A stretch of 64,000 nt of DNA from Limoniibacter endophyticus (GCF_014652835.1 NZ_BMZO01000003.1:248001-312000); one strand, 5' to 3'; numbered from the stretch's first letter, positions 8,796 through 18,543 are shown. Notes: generated by a model not told the origin, from the sequence alone. Translations and numbers: made by a program.

Positions 8796-10118
8796 TCAGT
8801 TGCGGAGCCTGGAGGCCATGGGGACACGTGCGACCAGACGCAATCCGAAGGTCGCGAAGATGAAGAAAAGCCAGACCGGGTCGGCGCGCCGGAAAAAGAA
8901 GGATTCCAGCAAGGCATTGAGCAGGGCGAAAAGCACGATCATCATGAAGAGGTCGGCAAGATAGATGTTCTCGCGATAACGCGGGGTGCGCAGATAATCG
9001 TGCAGGGGGGCTGCAACGAACACGACAAGCGAGACGAAAAGCGCGGGGAGGCCCATGGTTACAGCGATATCCATATAGCCATTATGCCCATGGACGATGC
9101 CGCGAATGTCCCATGCCCAGTCAAAATGCCGATCGGCAAGATAGACGATTGGGGTGCGCCAGAAACTTTCGAAGCCATAGCCGGTCCAGGGACGCTGGAG
9201 GACATGCTCACCGGAAAACGCCCAAAGGGTGACACGCCCCGTATAGGTCAGATCGGGCAGAAACTGTGCGGCAAGATCATGCAGAGCCGGGATGAAGACG
9301 ATGCCGAGCGTCGCCAGCGCAGACAAGGCGAGCGTTGTTGCAATGATCGCCACGGCAAGCGCACGCATGCCCAGAACGTTTGGCAGTGCGACCAGGATCA
9401 TGACGAGCGGCACGAGGCCCATCGTCGTTTTTGACCCGGTATGGGATATGAACAAGAGGGAGAGGATGAGAATGATGCTGCCACGCCAGAGCCAACCCCG
9501 TCTCATCAGATAGACGCCGACGAAGGCAAAGAAACTCATCACCGGTCCGGCAATGTTCTTGTGGCTGAACAGACCGCGCCAAAGGCCTTCGTGCTGAGGC
9601 TCGTAAGTGTCTCCCAGGTGGATTGCTGCATAGGGAAAAAGGACCAGGCCGATATAGGAGAGGCCGAGAACCGAAAATGCGCTGATACTGAGAAGGGTCG
9701 CGAAACCGTTTCCGTCTTCCAGCAGGGATACGGCCGTCATCATGATAATGATGGCGATCACGGTGAAGATCGCCGAGCGCATCGCGCCGGCCGGATCGAT
9801 CGCCTGCGTGACGGAGATCAGCACGAACGCGATCGCGACAATCCACCAGGGACTGATGATGACGCGCAGAGCGTTGCGATTGGCGAGCGTCATCAAGGCA
9901 AAGATGGAGAGCGCGCCAAGCCCGCCATAGCCGAGTTGGTTCATGATATCGCCGCCCTGCACGGCAGGATCGCCGCCCGCGGGCTGGAATGGGCGAACGG
10001 AGATGAGCGCAACGGTGAATAGTACCGTCGCGACGACGAGAGCGATGCGTGCGAGCGTCGCATCGCTCAGAGGGGGGCGGCCCGCGTTAATTCTTCTCGG
10101 CTTGGCGATACTGTTCAT
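8796..10118 (-). CDS. O-antigen ligase/Wzy-family polysaccharide polymerase
   Basis: A 440-residue inner-membrane protein with about ten to twelve hydrophobic helices. It shows Wzy_C/O-antigen-ligase features: a GLFSHKNIAGPVM segment (about 189-201), a large loop with RPWTGYGFESFW and the HNGYMDIAVTMG motif (about 344-355). Such proteins polymerise lipid-linked repeat units or ligate polysaccharide to lipid A; sequence alone does not separate these jobs. Its start overlaps the end of the GT2 gene by about 30 bases, so the two are probably one unit within the polysaccharide locus. Confidence 0.85.
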   Translation of the reverse strand: MNSIAKPRRINAGRPPLSDATLARIALVVATVLFTVALISVRPFQPAGGDPAVQGGDIMNQLGYGGLGALSIFALMTLANRNALRVIISPWWIVAIAFVLISVTQAIDPAGAMRSAIFTVIAIIIMMTAVSLLEDGNGFATLLSISAFSVLGLSYIGLVLFPYAAIHLGDTYEPQHEGLWRGLFSHKNIAGPVMSFFAFVGVYLMRRGWLWRGSIILILSLLFISHTGSKTTMGLVPLVMILVALPNVLGMRALAVAIIATTLALSALATLGIVFIPALHDLAAQFLPDLTYTGRVTLWAFSGEHVLQRPWTGYGFESFWRTPIVYLADRHFDWAWDIRGIVHGHNGYMDIAVTMGLPALFVSLVVFVAAPLHDYLRTPRYRENIYLADLFMMIVLFALLNALLESFFFRRADPVWLFFIFATFGLRLVARVPMASRLRN

Positions 10119-11079
10119 TTATGTATCCGAATTCGGCGGCCAGCCGCCCGAATGCTACGTAAACCGGGTAAAGCCCGACAGACAGCGAACCTGTTTTTAC
10201 GAGATCCACAAGGCCGCGCAATGGTGAGGCCACGAGAAGAGCCAGACTTTTCGCGATTGTCTTTATCCGACCGAGCGGGTCGCCGGCGCGCTTCTTGCGC
10301 TCTACCAGCGTCGAGATCACGCCGTTGCGAATGGCACGCGACCTGATCCAGTCGGGTTTGGTGCGGCGGGCCGGAACGGTTTCGAAGACAGGCGCTTCCG
10401 CACACCATCCGAGGCGATATCCCTGTTCGGCCGAACGGCTGAGGAAGTCGGAATCGCCCCCACCAAGAAAGTTGAAGCGCAGATCGAGATGCGGCGGCCC
10501 CATTGCTTCCAGCACGTCACGTGCAATCAGCAGATTACCAGAGGAGTAAAGCGCCTTGACACGGCCGCTCTTTCTGTAGGGCGGATGGAACACTGGATGG
10601 CTTTCGAGACGCTGAAAGCCGGAGACGGCGAACATTGGAACTTGTGGCCCGCCGACAATATCGCTGGTCTGCTCTTCCGCGGCTGAGCACATGCGCTCGA
10701 TCCAATGCGGGTCGGCGATCTCGTCATCGTCGATGATGAGCAGATAGGAGAATGTTGGAAAGCGCTGCAGCGCGGTGATGAAGCCTGCATTATAGGCGCT
10801 GCAATTGCCGCGATCATGCGCGATGATCAGCATGCCCGAAAGCGTATCGGCGGTAAAAAGCTTCGTGACCGCCTCGGCCCCTTCGCGTTTCTCCGCGTCG
10901 TTTTCCATGACGATCACCGCAAAGATGCGCTGCGTCTGCTGCAGAATCAGCGAATCCAACGTCTTGCGCAGATGACCCGGGCGGCGGAACGTCGGCAGGA
11001 TCACGATGACTTCCGTCATCGTCGGTTTTAAGCCCGGCGATTGTGCGAGAAGAGTGATATTGTCGGGAAGTGAAACCAT
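10087..11079 (-). CDS. Family 2 glycosyltransferase
   Basis: A 330-residue GT-A glycosyltransferase. The fold begins VIVILPTFRRPGHLRKTLDSL, and the metal/nucleotide-sugar motif is LIIDDDEIADPHWIERM (about 113-129). The C-terminal third lacks strong membrane helices. Start is either ATG 11079 or ATG 11019 (MTEVIVILP, closer to the family's usual N-terminus); neither has a strong ribosome site, so I kept the longer form. It is divergent from the GT4 gene at 11226 and shares its strand with the Wzy gene. The sugar transferred is unknown. Confidence 0.85.
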   Translation of the reverse strand: MVSLPDNITLLAQSPGLKPTMTEVIVILPTFRRPGHLRKTLDSLILQQTQRIFAVIVMENDAEKREGAEAVTKLFTADTLSGMLIIAHDRGNCSAYNAGFITALQRFPTFSYLLIIDDDEIADPHWIERMCSAAEEQTSDIVGGPQVPMFAVSGFQRLESHPVFHPPYRKSGRVKALYSSGNLLIARDVLEAMGPPHLDLRFNFLGGGDSDFLSRSAEQGYRLGWCAEAPVFETVPARRTKPDWIRSRAIRNGVISTLVERKKRAGDPLGRIKTIAKSLALLVASPLRGLVDLVKTGSLSVGLYPVYVAFGRLAAEFGYINEQYRQAEKN

Positions 11080-11225
11080 GAAAGCAGCCGCTAATCTGTT
11101 TTGCGTGATATTTGCCGCTTCCCTTTAAGGACGCGTTAAATATCATCACAAATCGGTGCGCTTTCCAAAGCTGTTGCGCGTATAAGAAGCGGCAGCAAGG
11201 GCATCGGCTATTGACGGGAGAGGGC

Positions 11226-12398
11226 ATGCATCTGGTTTTCGCAACGTCGCTGGTGCCGCATGAAACCGCGACCAGTGGCTACGAAATAGCCAACCAGGCG
11301 ATTATCGACGGTTTACGCCGGCTTGGTTGCCGTGTGACTGTTCTGGGCTATGGCTGGCCCGGCCATGCGATTGAAAATCCCGATGAGACGGTCCTGCTTG
11401 GGGAACTGGAGCTTCGCACGCATGTTGCCGGACCCAGGGAAAAGCTCAAATGGCTGTTCACCGCGCTGGCCAAAGGCCTAACGTTTTCCTCGGCGAAGCT
11501 GCAATTGCGCTCGCTGGATAAAGTCCGCGAAGCGCTCGACAAGATCGGACCCTTCGACGGCTTCATCGCCAATGCGGCGCAATTCGCAGGTGCTTACGAA
11601 GGATTATTTGCTGGCAAGCCCACAATTTTCGTTGCGCATAATGTCGAGCATATCTCAGCGCAGCAGAACGCCGACGCGGCAAAAAGCATCCTTGAACAGA
11701 TACTCTATCGTCGGGAGGCGCGACTGCTGAAAGCGCTGGAAGAACGCCTTTGTGCCAATGCGGACTTCGTATTTACCTTGGCGGAAGAAGATCGTGCCGA
11801 GCTAGGCGTCGATAGCCCGGCCCGGTCGATTACGTTGCCTCTGGTGGTCGGGCGGCAAGCCCCGGCCAGCCGCGGAGCGGCCGAGATTATCCGCGATGTC
11901 GGGCTGATCGGCACGTGGACGTGGCAACCCAACCGTATCGGTCTCGAATGGTTTTTAAATCATGTCGTGCCCTTGCTCGATAAATCTGTGCGGGTGGAAA
12001 TTGCCGGAACACCGCCACATGATCTCGTGACTGCTCATCCCCGTGTGAAATTCATCGGTCGTGTGCCGGATGCAACGCAATTCGTGACGTCGTCGCGTCT
12101 CATGGCCCTGACAAGCCGGGTCGGCACGGGCGTGCAACTGAAAACCATCGAAACCTTCGAGCTGGGCGTGCCGGCAGTGGCGACGCCGAGTTCTCTGCGC
12201 GGCATTTCCTATCTCCCCGGCAACTGTCGGGTAGCCGATGATGCCAAATCCTTTGCCGCCGCAATAGGCGCGATGATGGGAGACGCGCCACGTGCCGACG
12301 GCAGTACCTTCTACGAAAGTCAGCGCGATGCACTTGATCGGGCATTGCTGCTTGGACTCGACGTGGCGTCAGAGCAGCGAGGCGGAGGGCTGGAATGA
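11226..12398 (+). CDS. Family 4-like (GT-B) glycosyltransferase
   Basis: A 390-residue GT-B protein. Start ATG 11226 follows GGGAGAGGGC. The C-terminal domain contains IGTWTWQPNRIGLEWFLN, RVKFIGRVPDATQFV and the donor-binding region VGTGVQLKTIETFELGVPAVATP with the acidic residue of an EX7E-type motif. The N-terminal part (ATSGYEIANQAIIDGLRRLG) looks like an acceptor-binding half. It overlaps the WecG-type gene downstream by 4 bases, starting a three- or four-gene plus-strand unit. Donor and acceptor sugars are not known. Confidence 0.85.
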   Translation: MHLVFATSLVPHETATSGYEIANQAIIDGLRRLGCRVTVLGYGWPGHAIENPDETVLLGELELRTHVAGPREKLKWLFTALAKGLTFSSAKLQLRSLDKVREALDKIGPFDGFIANAAQFAGAYEGLFAGKPTIFVAHNVEHISAQQNADAAKSILEQILYRREARLLKALEERLCANADFVFTLAEEDRAELGVDSPARSITLPLVVGRQAPASRGAAEIIRDVGLIGTWTWQPNRIGLEWFLNHVVPLLDKSVRVEIAGTPPHDLVTAHPRVKFIGRVPDATQFVTSSRLMALTSRVGTGVQLKTIETFELGVPAVATPSSLRGISYLPGNCRVADDAKSFAAAIGAMMGDAPRADGSTFYESQRDALDRALLLGLDVASEQRGGGLE

Positions 12399-13165
12399 CC
12401 ACGCCGGACAGTTTCGAGACAGTCGATATCCTTGGCGTTAGGGTGATCGATGCTAGTCAGGCTGAGATGATTATGCATCTCTCCGAGGTGGTTGCCAGAC
12501 GGGCTCATCTCAAGCTTGCTTTCGCAAATGCGCACCTCGTGAATCAAGCAGCAGCGCGTCCCGATTTCCGGGGTGCGTTGAAGGCGTTCGACGTGGTGCC
12601 GGACGGTATTGGCGTGGATTTGGCGGCGCGACTGTTGAGAGGGCGGAACTTCCGCAACAATCTCAACGGCACCGACTTCGTGCCAGCCTTCCTGCAAGCG
12701 CATCAAACGTCCTTGCGTGTCGCGCTCCTGGGCGCGCAGCCGAATGTGCTGGAAACGGCTCATAGCAGGTTGAGCGAGCGGTTTCCGCAGCATAAATTCA
12801 TCTCCATCAGCGATGGATATTTCACCGCCCCGGAGGAGGAGGTGATCCTCAAGCGTCTCGCGGTGCAAAAACCCGACATATTGATTGTCGCGATGGGCGT
12901 TCCCCGCCAGGAGATGTGGATTGCAAACAGGATCGACGTCACGCATGCCTGCGTGGCTATGGGAGTTGGAGCCCTGTTCGATTTTCTGTCGGAGAACGTG
13001 ACGCGTGCGCCAGTATGGATGCGCAAGGCACGTCTCGAATGGGTCTATCGGCTCTATCTCGAGCCTAAGCGTCTCTGGCGCCGCTATATTCTTGGCAACC
13101 CTCTGTTTCTGGCGCGCGTTGCCAGGCAGCGGCTCGGCTTTCGCAGCGGCGTAGGAGACCCCTGA
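12395..13165 (+). CDS. WecG/TagA/CpsF-family glycosyltransferase
   Basis: A 256-residue GT26 enzyme. Family features are the KLAFANAHLVNQAAARPDFRG region, PDGIGVDLAARLLRG (about 70-84), LNGTDFVPAFLQ (about 89-100), VAMGVPRQEMWIANR (about 167-181) and GVGALFDFLSE (about 193-203). Members add the second sugar, for example N-acetylmannosamine or its uronic acid, to undecaprenyl-linked intermediates at the inner leaflet. It overlaps its upstream and downstream neighbours by a few bases, consistent with coupled translation. Confidence 0.92.
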   Translation: MTTPDSFETVDILGVRVIDASQAEMIMHLSEVVARRAHLKLAFANAHLVNQAAARPDFRGALKAFDVVPDGIGVDLAARLLRGRNFRNNLNGTDFVPAFLQAHQTSLRVALLGAQPNVLETAHSRLSERFPQHKFISISDGYFTAPEEEVILKRLAVQKPDILIVAMGVPRQEMWIANRIDVTHACVAMGVGALFDFLSENVTRAPVWMRKARLEWVYRLYLEPKRLWRRYILGNPLFLARVARQRLGFRSGVGDP

Positions 13166-14040
13166 TGGAACATAATTATGCTCTGATAACGCCGAGCTAT
13201 CGTGGCGATTTGGAGCGATGCAGGATGCTGTGCGAAACAGTCGATCGTTTCATGAGCGGCCTGAGTACCCACTATATTCTCGTCGAAGGACGGGATGTAG
13301 CGATGTTCAAGGTGCTGGAAGGACCGCGTCGTATCATCGTGGACGAGCGCGATATCCTGCCGCGCTGGCTAGTCAATATCCCGGACCCTACAAATTGGGG
13401 AGAGCGCCGTCTTTGGATCAGCCCGTTCACCCTACCCCTGCGGGGCTGGCACGTGCAGCAGTTGCGCCGTATCGCGATCGCGCGACACGTACCGGAAGAG
13501 ACGCTAGTCTACTGCGATTCCGATGTCGCTTTCGTCAGGCCGTTCGATTGCAGCACCTTTCATCATGACGGAGCGATCCGGCTGTTCCACAGACCTATGT
13601 CGGAACGGAAGCTGTCCGGCGATCATCCCGTCTGGTCGGTGAACGCAGCCAAGGTGCTTGGAATTACGCCGCCACATGTGTCTGCGCGGGATTATATCGC
13701 TACGCTGATCGCCTGGGACCGGCGGACCGTTCTCGACATGTGCGCGCAAATCGAAACAGTGCAAGGCAGCCATTGGGTCGCCGCTATTGGTAAGAAACGC
13801 AAGTTCTCCGAATGCATGATCTATGGCCGCTACGTCGATGATTCGCTGGGCGGCGAGGGCCATTTCTTGGACACGAATGATTTCTGCAAAGTCTACTGGA
13901 ACGGACCCAAGCTGGATGAGCACGACTTGCGCGATTTTGTCGGTGATCTGAAGGAGCATCAGGTGGCTGTGGGCTTGCAGTCGTTCATCGGGCTGGATAT
14001 AGGCATGGTCCGCAAGATTATTTTCGACTTTGCGACTTGA
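13165..14040 (+). CDS. DUF6492-type putative glycosyltransferase
   Basis: A 291-residue protein starting YALITPSYRGDLERCRMLCE, with a DxD-like metal motif in LVYCDSDVAFVRPFD (about 113-127). This architecture matches DUF6492 proteins, which look like small GT-A glycosyltransferases. The start ATG overlaps the WecG-type stop codon (TGATG). No membrane helix is visible. It probably adds a sugar to the same polysaccharide, an inference from context. Confidence 0.75.
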   Translation: MEHNYALITPSYRGDLERCRMLCETVDRFMSGLSTHYILVEGRDVAMFKVLEGPRRIIVDERDILPRWLVNIPDPTNWGERRLWISPFTLPLRGWHVQQLRRIAIARHVPEETLVYCDSDVAFVRPFDCSTFHHDGAIRLFHRPMSERKLSGDHPVWSVNAAKVLGITPPHVSARDYIATLIAWDRRTVLDMCAQIETVQGSHWVAAIGKKRKFSECMIYGRYVDDSLGGEGHFLDTNDFCKVYWNGPKLDEHDLRDFVGDLKEHQVAVGLQSFIGLDIGMVRKIIFDFAT

Positions 14041-14074
14041 GAATTCATTTTTCCTTTTGATTTGAGTATCTTAA

Positions 14075-15031
14075 ATGAAGACATTTTGTGTGGCCGCATT
14101 AGCGGGCATGGGGTGCGTTCTTGCGTCCACTGGACATGCTCGCGATCTTGATTGGGTAAGCGTCGACGGCGCGCTGAAGGTAAGCGGCGGCGTTGGGCTA
14201 ACGTTTCTGCGGGCCGATGAACTCGTATGGGACGGCAATTCCAAGATCAGTCATTTGATATGGGAGACGACAACGCCCGTTCTCCTGGGGGATATCTCTT
14301 ACCAGATTGCGCCTCGGTGGATTTTATCCATTTCGGGAACGTTCGCCGGCCGCGGCTTCGCTAGCGGCCAGATGGCGGATTATGACTGGAATAGAGAAAT
14401 CGTAGAATATGAAGAGAAAGAAAGCTTTTCGAATTGGACGGATTGGTCTTTAGACCTGGCGAAGCTGCAACATTACGTGTCCGCGGACATGGCCTTAGGT
14501 TATGATTTGATACAGGAAAATAAGTCATATCAAGTCAATTTACGCGGCGGCTTCCAATATTCCGACGTCTACTGGAAATCATATGGCGGGCCCTACATTT
14601 ACTCTGTAGATGATTTTCGCGACGATAGAGGGAGTTTTCCGGTTTCGCAGCTGGGCATCACCTATCGACAAAGACATCTCCAGGGATTTGTGGGAGCAAC
14701 TTTCTCGCAGGAATTTGATTGCTGGTCATATTCGCTGTCAGGCCGGGCAGGTTTCACGCTCTTGAACAGAGATCATGACCATCACTTGCTTCGGGAGATG
14801 TACTTTAGCGGAAAAATGAAGACGGCGCCGACCTTGGGTTTGAAGGCCGAGGTTGGTTACCGCGTATCGAAGAAGACTACGCTTGTAGGACATGCATCAT
14901 TCGACAAGGTTTTCGAAAGGCGCGGAGATGTAACTATCCCAAGTAATGAGATGAACTTGTTTTTACGCGATGGAGGCGGCGCGGCCTTTCAAGCCGCGAC
15001 CATCGGGCTGAAGGCCAAATACGCATTCTGA
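14075..15031 (+). CDS. Omptin-family outer-membrane aspartyl protease
   Basis: A 318-residue protein with a signal peptide (about 1-22) and a C-terminal phenylalanine (KYAF) typical of outer-membrane beta-barrels. It resembles OmpT/Pla: GQMADYDW matches the OmpT region with catalytic Asp83/Asp85 (here D102 and D104), NRDHDHH matches the Asp210/His212 pair (here D235 and H237), and GGPYIYSVDDFRDDRGSFP matches the conserved omptin loop. All four catalytic residues are therefore present. Omptins cleave between basic residues at the cell surface and require LPS for activity. It sits inside the polysaccharide locus, 34 bases after the DUF6492 gene, in a stretch that looks more AT-rich than its neighbours, which hints at transfer. 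Confidence 0.88.
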   Translation: MKTFCVAALAGMGCVLASTGHARDLDWVSVDGALKVSGGVGLTFLRADELVWDGNSKISHLIWETTTPVLLGDISYQIAPRWILSISGTFAGRGFASGQMADYDWNREIVEYEEKESFSNWTDWSLDLAKLQHYVSADMALGYDLIQENKSYQVNLRGGFQYSDVYWKSYGGPYIYSVDDFRDDRGSFPVSQLGITYRQRHLQGFVGATFSQEFDCWSYSLSGRAGFTLLNRDHDHHLLREMYFSGKMKTAPTLGLKAEVGYRVSKKTTLVGHASFDKVFERRGDVTIPSNEMNLFLRDGGGAAFQAATIGLKAKYAF

Positions 15032-15040
15032 TCTTGCTTT

Positions 15041-16300
15041 TCAGATCTTCCGCGCCGGTCTGCGCATGGCGCTGTATGTGATCAACGCGGAAGTAAGGTA
15101 GAGCACGACAAAGACGGCGTTCAACCAGATGATAATCGGCTGCGGGTCAGTAAAGAGCGTCAGGAGCAGCCAGAGCATCCCGCCTTTCAAAATGGTAAGC
15201 AGCGCCAGATTTCCGACACGCAGCAGGGTCAGCCCGCGCGCAAAGAGCAGCTCGTTCTGATATTCGACGAGATTGCGCAGGCCAGGGATCAGCATGGCAA
15301 GCGCGATGAAGGGCGTGACCTCCGCGACTGTATTGCCAAGCAGGTTCGGTACGAACCAAAGCATGATTGCGAGCGTCAGGAGCGCAAGCGTCGATACGGC
15401 AAAGACACCGGTCTCGAGCGCGATCTTGACCTTGGACCGCGCCAGGAGCTGCGGCGCACGCATCAACTTCTGCACCAGCATCATGGAGAAGGCCCGGATC
15501 GGCAGGGCCGTCAGGTCAACCAGGCGCATGATGATGGCGTAGATGCCTGCAAGATGCGCGCCGCCCAGCGACAGCACCAGAAGCTTGTCGAGCTCTGCCT
15601 GGATATAGAAGAGCATTTCCGCACCGGCGACGTAAATTGAATCGACCAGCCTGCGCCAATAAAGAGCCGGATGCAGGCGCAGGCGCTGGCGCGGATAGTA
15701 GAAAATGACGGCGATGAGCAGTGAGGCGGCATTGGCTGCCAGATAAAACCAGATCCAGACGCCGAGACCGGAATAAGGTGTCAGCACAAAGATGACGGCG
15801 GCGAGTGCACGCAAGGCTGTGCCGAGGATCACCAGGAATGCAGCGCGCCCGAACTTCGCCTGCCCATTATTGACGATGATAACGACCTCGACCGGCCGCC
15901 ACAGCAGTGCTTCAGCTACGATGATAAGGGCAAACGGCAAGAACGCCATCTCCCGCGAGAAGAACAACGCGTAGGTGATACCGCTTCCCAATGCAAGGAA
16001 CGGCAATGAGGCGGCGGCGAGTAGCAAGAAGCCGGCGGTATAGGTGCCTATCAGTTTGGGCCGGACGGTGGCGGTGCGATATAGCGCCGAAATAAAGCCG
16101 AAGGACAGGATGCGCGAGAGCATGACCCCCGCAGCCGACGCGGTCGCGAAAAGGCCGAACTCGGCTATAGGCAAAGTATTGGCGAGCGCCATAAAATAGG
16201 CGAGCGAGAAGACCAGCCGCCCCGCCGAGCCGCTGATCGCGGAGGCATAATCGGCCAGAAGCCTGCGCTGGCTCGCAACGAGCGCCCGCAATCGCTGCAT
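15041..16300 (-). CDS. Wzx-like polysaccharide flippase
   Basis: A 419-residue polytopic protein of the MATE/MOP-like polysaccharide export family, with about twelve hydrophobic helices. Start ATG 16300 (MQRLRALVASQRR) follows AAAGGA; the frame reaches 16459 but those residues are basic and unlike the family. The segment RLVFSLAYFMALANTLPIAEFGLFATA near the N-terminus is typical. It would flip undecaprenyl-linked oligosaccharide across the inner membrane for the polymerase at 8796-10118. It is convergent with the omptin gene and divergent from the Wzz-like gene. Confidence 0.85.
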   Translation of the reverse strand: MQRLRALVASQRRLLADYASAISGSAGRLVFSLAYFMALANTLPIAEFGLFATASAAGVMLSRILSFGFISALYRTATVRPKLIGTYTAGFLLLAAASLPFLALGSGITYALFFSREMAFLPFALIIVAEALLWRPVEVVIIVNNGQAKFGRAAFLVILGTALRALAAVIFVLTPYSGLGVWIWFYLAANAASLLIAVIFYYPRQRLRLHPALYWRRLVDSIYVAGAEMLFYIQAELDKLLVLSLGGAHLAGIYAIIMRLVDLTALPIRAFSMMLVQKLMRAPQLLARSKVKIALETGVFAVSTLALLTLAIMLWFVPNLLGNTVAEVTPFIALAMLIPGLRNLVEYQNELLFARGLTLLRVGNLALLTILKGGMLWLLLTLFTDPQPIIIWLNAVFVVLYLTSALITYSAMRRPARKI

Positions 16301-16500
16301 GAGGGTGTCCTTTCGAGGTGCAGAGGCTAAAGGCGAAACTTTAACGCACTGTAATTGAGCAGTGCGCGCAGTTTCTCTTGCTTGGCAAGCACTCACGCGA
16401 ATTCTTATCCATAAAAGCCGTAAATTAACCTTTTGTTTTCCGCGAATGTTTAGCGTCACTTAATCAATAGTGATGCTTTTTCGAATAGTCTGGGTAACGG

Positions 16501-18543
16501 ATGGCTGATCGCAGCGAATTTGGCAGCTATGCGCGGCCAGGGTCGATTCTCGACCTCGATCCGGCATTGAAAAAAAATGCAGCGCATACCCCGGCCGCTT
16601 CTGATGCGGATGTTGTAGCATCTTCGGACCTGACGGATGAGAAGCCTGAAACGACGAGGGATCTCGTCGCGCGCATACGGGCATCATCGAAGGAGCAGGT
16701 GGCCCCGACGGAAACTTTAGAAAAACGTCCAGGTTTGCTAAAGCGCTTTTTCACCCGTCGCGACGCTGGAGAGGAGGCTGCACCTGTTGCAACAGCGCCC
16801 GCCGCAGTCACAGCCCACCAGAGCGAACGCGAAATCACGCGGTTCGAGGTCCCGCGGGATCAATCGCGTCACGATCCGCAAGGGTGGAACCCATTAATTG
16901 ACCCGGTAGACGTGGTCATGGGCGTTATCCGCTCGCCGCTGATCATCGCTTTGTTCACGATTCTGGGCGCGGTAGCCGGTGTGTTCATTGCGCTCTCTAC
17001 GCCGAAACTCTACGAGTCGGTGACGGAATTGCTCGTCGATCCCCGCAATATCCTCATCGTTGAGCGCGACCTGACACAATCGCAACTGCCATCCGACGCC
17101 ACTCTTGCCGTCGTGGAGAATCAGGTGCGGGTGTTGACCTCATCCATCGTGCTCAACAAGGTCGTAGATACCCTGTCGCTTGACGAGGACCCAGAGTTTA
17201 ACGGCCGGGGCAGCAATAGCTTGTCGATACGCGGGCTGATCGAGGACCTGGTGTCCACGACCACCGGCCAAAGCAATGAAGACCGTCGACATGCGCTGGC
17301 GGTAGAAGGTCTTGCCAAGGCGATCAGCGTTGCACGCGGCGACCGTACCTTCGTTGTGACGATTAACGCAAGGACGCAGAATCCAGAGAAGTCTGCCCTG
17401 ATTGCCAATACGATGGCGGAAGTATTTCTGGATACGACTGGTGAGCTGCAGCAAAGTACCGCACGACGTGCGAACCGTGAAATCGAGGCGCGCCTTGGTG
17501 AATTACGGCAGACGACGGAAGATGCCGAACGTGCGGTCGAGCAATACAAGGCCGCGAACGACCTTGTCGATGCGCAAGGCCGCCTGATTACCGATGATGA
17601 GATCGTGCGTCTGAACGAGCAGCTGACCAATGCGCGCGCCCGCGCGCTGGAATTGGCTGCCCGCGCTGAGAGCGCGCAAGGCGCCAGCATTGACGACGTT
17701 CTGGGAGGCACCTTGCCGGAGCAGGTTTCGTCAAATGTGCTGGGTGAATTGCGCGCGCAATATTCGTCTGTGCAGCAGGAAGTCGATCGTCTTGCGATCC
17801 GGCTGGGACCGCGCCATCCACAGCGGCAGGGTGCAGAGGCGCAGCTTGCCGGCATCCGGTCGCAAATCCAGAATGAACTTCGCCGCACGGCAGGAACGCT
17901 GAACATCGAAAGTCGACGCGCGCAGGCGCTGCAAGAGCAGTTGCAGGCCCGGCTCGATGAACTGAAAGAGCGTCAGACCCGTGTTTCCAGCGAGTTGGTG
18001 CACCTGCGTGAACTGGAGCGAGACGCGAGCGCCAAGAGGAGCGTCTACGAGGCGTATCTGTTGCGTTCGCGCGAGACGACCGAGCAGCAAGATCTGAATA
18101 CGACGAATATCAGCATAATATCGCCAGCCTATCCACCGTTGCAGCCTACGGGACCATCGCGCTCCACCATCGCTGCTGCGCTGACCATGGTTGGACTTCT
18201 CGTCGGCATTGGCATCGGAATATTGCGTGGCGCATGGGCAAGCTTCCGCCGGCATCGCGACGGTCGGCCGGACCCGGGTGGTGGCGCGCGCGCGCGCCAC
18301 GAGGAACGCGGTTCGGAAATGGCAGTTATCGGCGACGATAATCGGACCGCGATCATTCGCCGGGACCGGTCAGGGCCAGACGCCGCTCTGGAGAGGCGTG
18401 GCGATAGGAGCGAGTTCGCCGCCGCCGGCGATGAAACGGGTGAAGACGAGCGCATCGAAGAACTGCGTAGCCGGTTGCGCAATCTGCGAGAAGCGGTCGA
18501 GGATTATCGCGACAATGCCGACAGGGAGCGCTTTCGCCATTGA
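16501..18543 (+). CDS. Wzz/GumC-like polysaccharide chain-length/export protein, no kinase domain
   Basis: A 680-residue inner-membrane protein. It has a long polar cytoplasmic N-terminus (1-140), a first membrane helix at about 142-165 followed by the Wzz signature STPKLYESVTELLVDP, a periplasmic region rich in heptad-like Glu/Arg/Leu (about 320-540, coiled coil), a proline-rich pre-helix segment and a second helix at about 560-580. The C-terminus (580-680) is charged and lacks Walker A/B motifs, so the tyrosine-kinase domain of BY-kinase fusions is absent. It probably controls chain length or export of the locus polysaccharide. The long N-terminal extension is unusual for Wzz. Confidence 0.85.
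   Translation: MADRSEFGSYARPGSILDLDPALKKNAAHTPAASDADVVASSDLTDEKPETTRDLVARIRASSKEQVAPTETLEKRPGLLKRFFTRRDAGEEAAPVATAPAAVTAHQSEREITRFEVPRDQSRHDPQGWNPLIDPVDVVMGVIRSPLIIALFTILGAVAGVFIALSTPKLYESVTELLVDPRNILIVERDLTQSQLPSDATLAVVENQVRVLTSSIVLNKVVDTLSLDEDPEFNGRGSNSLSIRGLIEDLVSTTTGQSNEDRRHALAVEGLAKAISVARGDRTFVVTINARTQNPEKSALIANTMAEVFLDTTGELQQSTARRANREIEARLGELRQTTEDAERAVEQYKAANDLVDAQGRLITDDEIVRLNEQLTNARARALELAARAESAQGASIDDVLGGTLPEQVSSNVLGELRAQYSSVQQEVDRLAIRLGPRHPQRQGAEAQLAGIRSQIQNELRRTAGTLNIESRRAQALQEQLQARLDELKERQTRVSSELVHLRELERDASAKRSVYEAYLLRSRETTEQQDLNTTNISIISPAYPPLQPTGPSRSTIAAALTMVGLLVGIGIGILRGAWASFRRHRDGRPDPGGGARARHEERGSEMAVIGDDNRTAIIRRDRSGPDAALERRGDRSEFAAAGDETGEDERIEELRSRLRNLREAVEDYRDNADRERFRH

Noticed and set aside
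8796-18543. Polysaccharide locus as a prophage or genomic island with mobility genes
   Set aside because: No integrase, transposase, tRNA junction or direct repeats seen at either end; only a local shift toward AT around the omptin gene.
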